Source: Microbacteriaceae bacterium (GTDB lineage: Bacteria > Actinomycetota > Actinomycetes > Actinomycetales > Microbacteriaceae). From it: 12,817 nt of DNA. Made by a program: the position numbers and the translations under genes. The stretch lies in NCBI GenBank assembly GCA_947447385.1, contig CANFKN010000020.1, positions 1 through 12,817 on the forward strand, in the 5' to 3' direction. The notes beneath the pieces are model-generated. The model did no database searches, was not told where the DNA came from, and was given only the letters and a program-made list of their open reading frames with translations. This document shows positions 12,567 to 12,817 of this stretch, piece after piece (position 1 is the first letter of the stretch; each line of letters begins with the position of its first letter).

Positions 12567-12817
12567 GCACCTAAACCAATTCGCTCAAAGCGCGACTTTT
12601 GGTCATCGCTGTAAAAACTGCTAAGCAGGGTCTGAGAGCCCTTAGACACGAAATCACGCGGCAAATACGACACTCGCTCAGCTGACGGGCGCTGAACGCC
12701 AGTGATTGTTAGGCAAACTTCATCGATTGCGCCGGCAGCCAACCAAAGCTGCACCAAGGTTGGTCCGACTTCGAGCAAGATCTTCTTGAAGCCCTCTTGT
12801 TCGAGAAAGAACCTGAC
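12563..12817 (-). CDS. RibD C-terminal/dihydrofolate reductase-like protein, partial (start outside window)
   Basis: The frame is open from the right-hand edge to the TAG at 12563-12565, giving 84 C-terminal residues. The segment LLEVGPTLVQLWLAAGAIDEV (residues 14-34 of the visible part, broken here only by description) matches the RibD C-terminal reductase pattern of E-G-G-P-x-L followed by a G-x-x-D-E motif, except that the first glycine of EGGP is valine. Such proteins use NADPH to reduce pyrimidine intermediates in riboflavin synthesis, or are stand-alone reductases of unknown substrate, common in Microbacteriaceae. There is no true start in the window; the TTG at 12778 is an internal leucine. 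It converges on the hydrolase gene with a 4-base overlap. The N-terminal part is needed to tell a pyrimidine reductase from a general DHFR-like enzyme. Confidence 0.75.
   Translation of the reverse strand, partial: VRFFLEQEGFKKILLEVGPTLVQLWLAAGAIDEVCLTITGVQRPSAERVSYLPRDFVSKGSQTLLSSFYSDDQKSRFERIGLGA

Noticed and set aside
1..12817. Search for tRNA, rRNA, CRISPR array, insertion sequence, phage or defence genes
   Set aside because: No cloverleaf, regularly spaced repeats, transposase motifs or terminal inverted repeats were seen, and nearly all bases are taken by recognised core genes.

Overview
This window is a very compact piece of an actinobacterial chromosome. About 97% of it is protein-coding, and only about 420 bases lie outside the genes called here. 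The base composition looks close to 50% GC by eye. The gene set consists of actinobacterial signature families: SepH/DUF3071, DUF4193, DUF3093, DUF3710, DUF3159 and DUF3000, together with dut, dxs and an HRDC-type RNase D. The moderate GC and tight packing suggest a small-genome member of the Microbacteriaceae, for example a freshwater Rhodoluna/Aquiluna-like organism. That placement is inference; I could not run a search.

Layout: (1) positions 1-843 hold the 3' part of a nucleotide pyrophosphatase/alkaline-phosphatase-superfamily gene (+). (2) sepH (-) is a cell-division gene that converges on it with one base between. (3) A 194-base divergent intergenic region, the longest non-coding stretch, carries an inverted repeat and a tandem direct repeat. 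(4) A small DUF4193 zinc-ribbon-like gene (+, TTG start) overlaps tail-to-tail with the DUF3093 membrane protein gene (-). (5) DUF3093 and dut diverge from about 24 bases with overlapping -10-like elements. (6) dut, DUF3710 and DUF3159 form a tight + strand operon with 1-base gaps. (7) acnA (aconitase) and dxs (first step of the MEP isoprenoid pathway) follow on +, each with its own short leader. (8) An RNase D gene and DUF3000 lie on -, and the RNase D gene overlaps the dxs 3' end by 23 bases. (9) An alpha/beta hydrolase (+) overlaps the end of a RibD-C/DHFR-like reductase (-) that runs off the window.

From memory, the set DUF4193 / DUF3093 / dut / DUF3710 / DUF3159 ... dxs / RNase D / DUF3000, including which genes face each other, matches the region around Rv2680-Rv2699c of Mycobacterium tuberculosis. 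The block is therefore ancestral core chromosome, not a mobile island. I see no tRNA, rRNA, CRISPR, insertion sequence, phage gene or toxin-antitoxin pair.

Roles combine nucleotide sanitation (dut), the TCA cycle (acnA), isoprenoid precursor synthesis (dxs), RNA processing (RNase D), division (sepH) and several conserved families without a known role. I did not find a convincing new defence or mobile system. The most interesting features are the uncharacterised conserved block, the repeat-bearing sepH/DUF4193 control region, the near-leaderless divergent promoter of DUF3093/dut, and the acnA stop codon held in the loop of a long hairpin.
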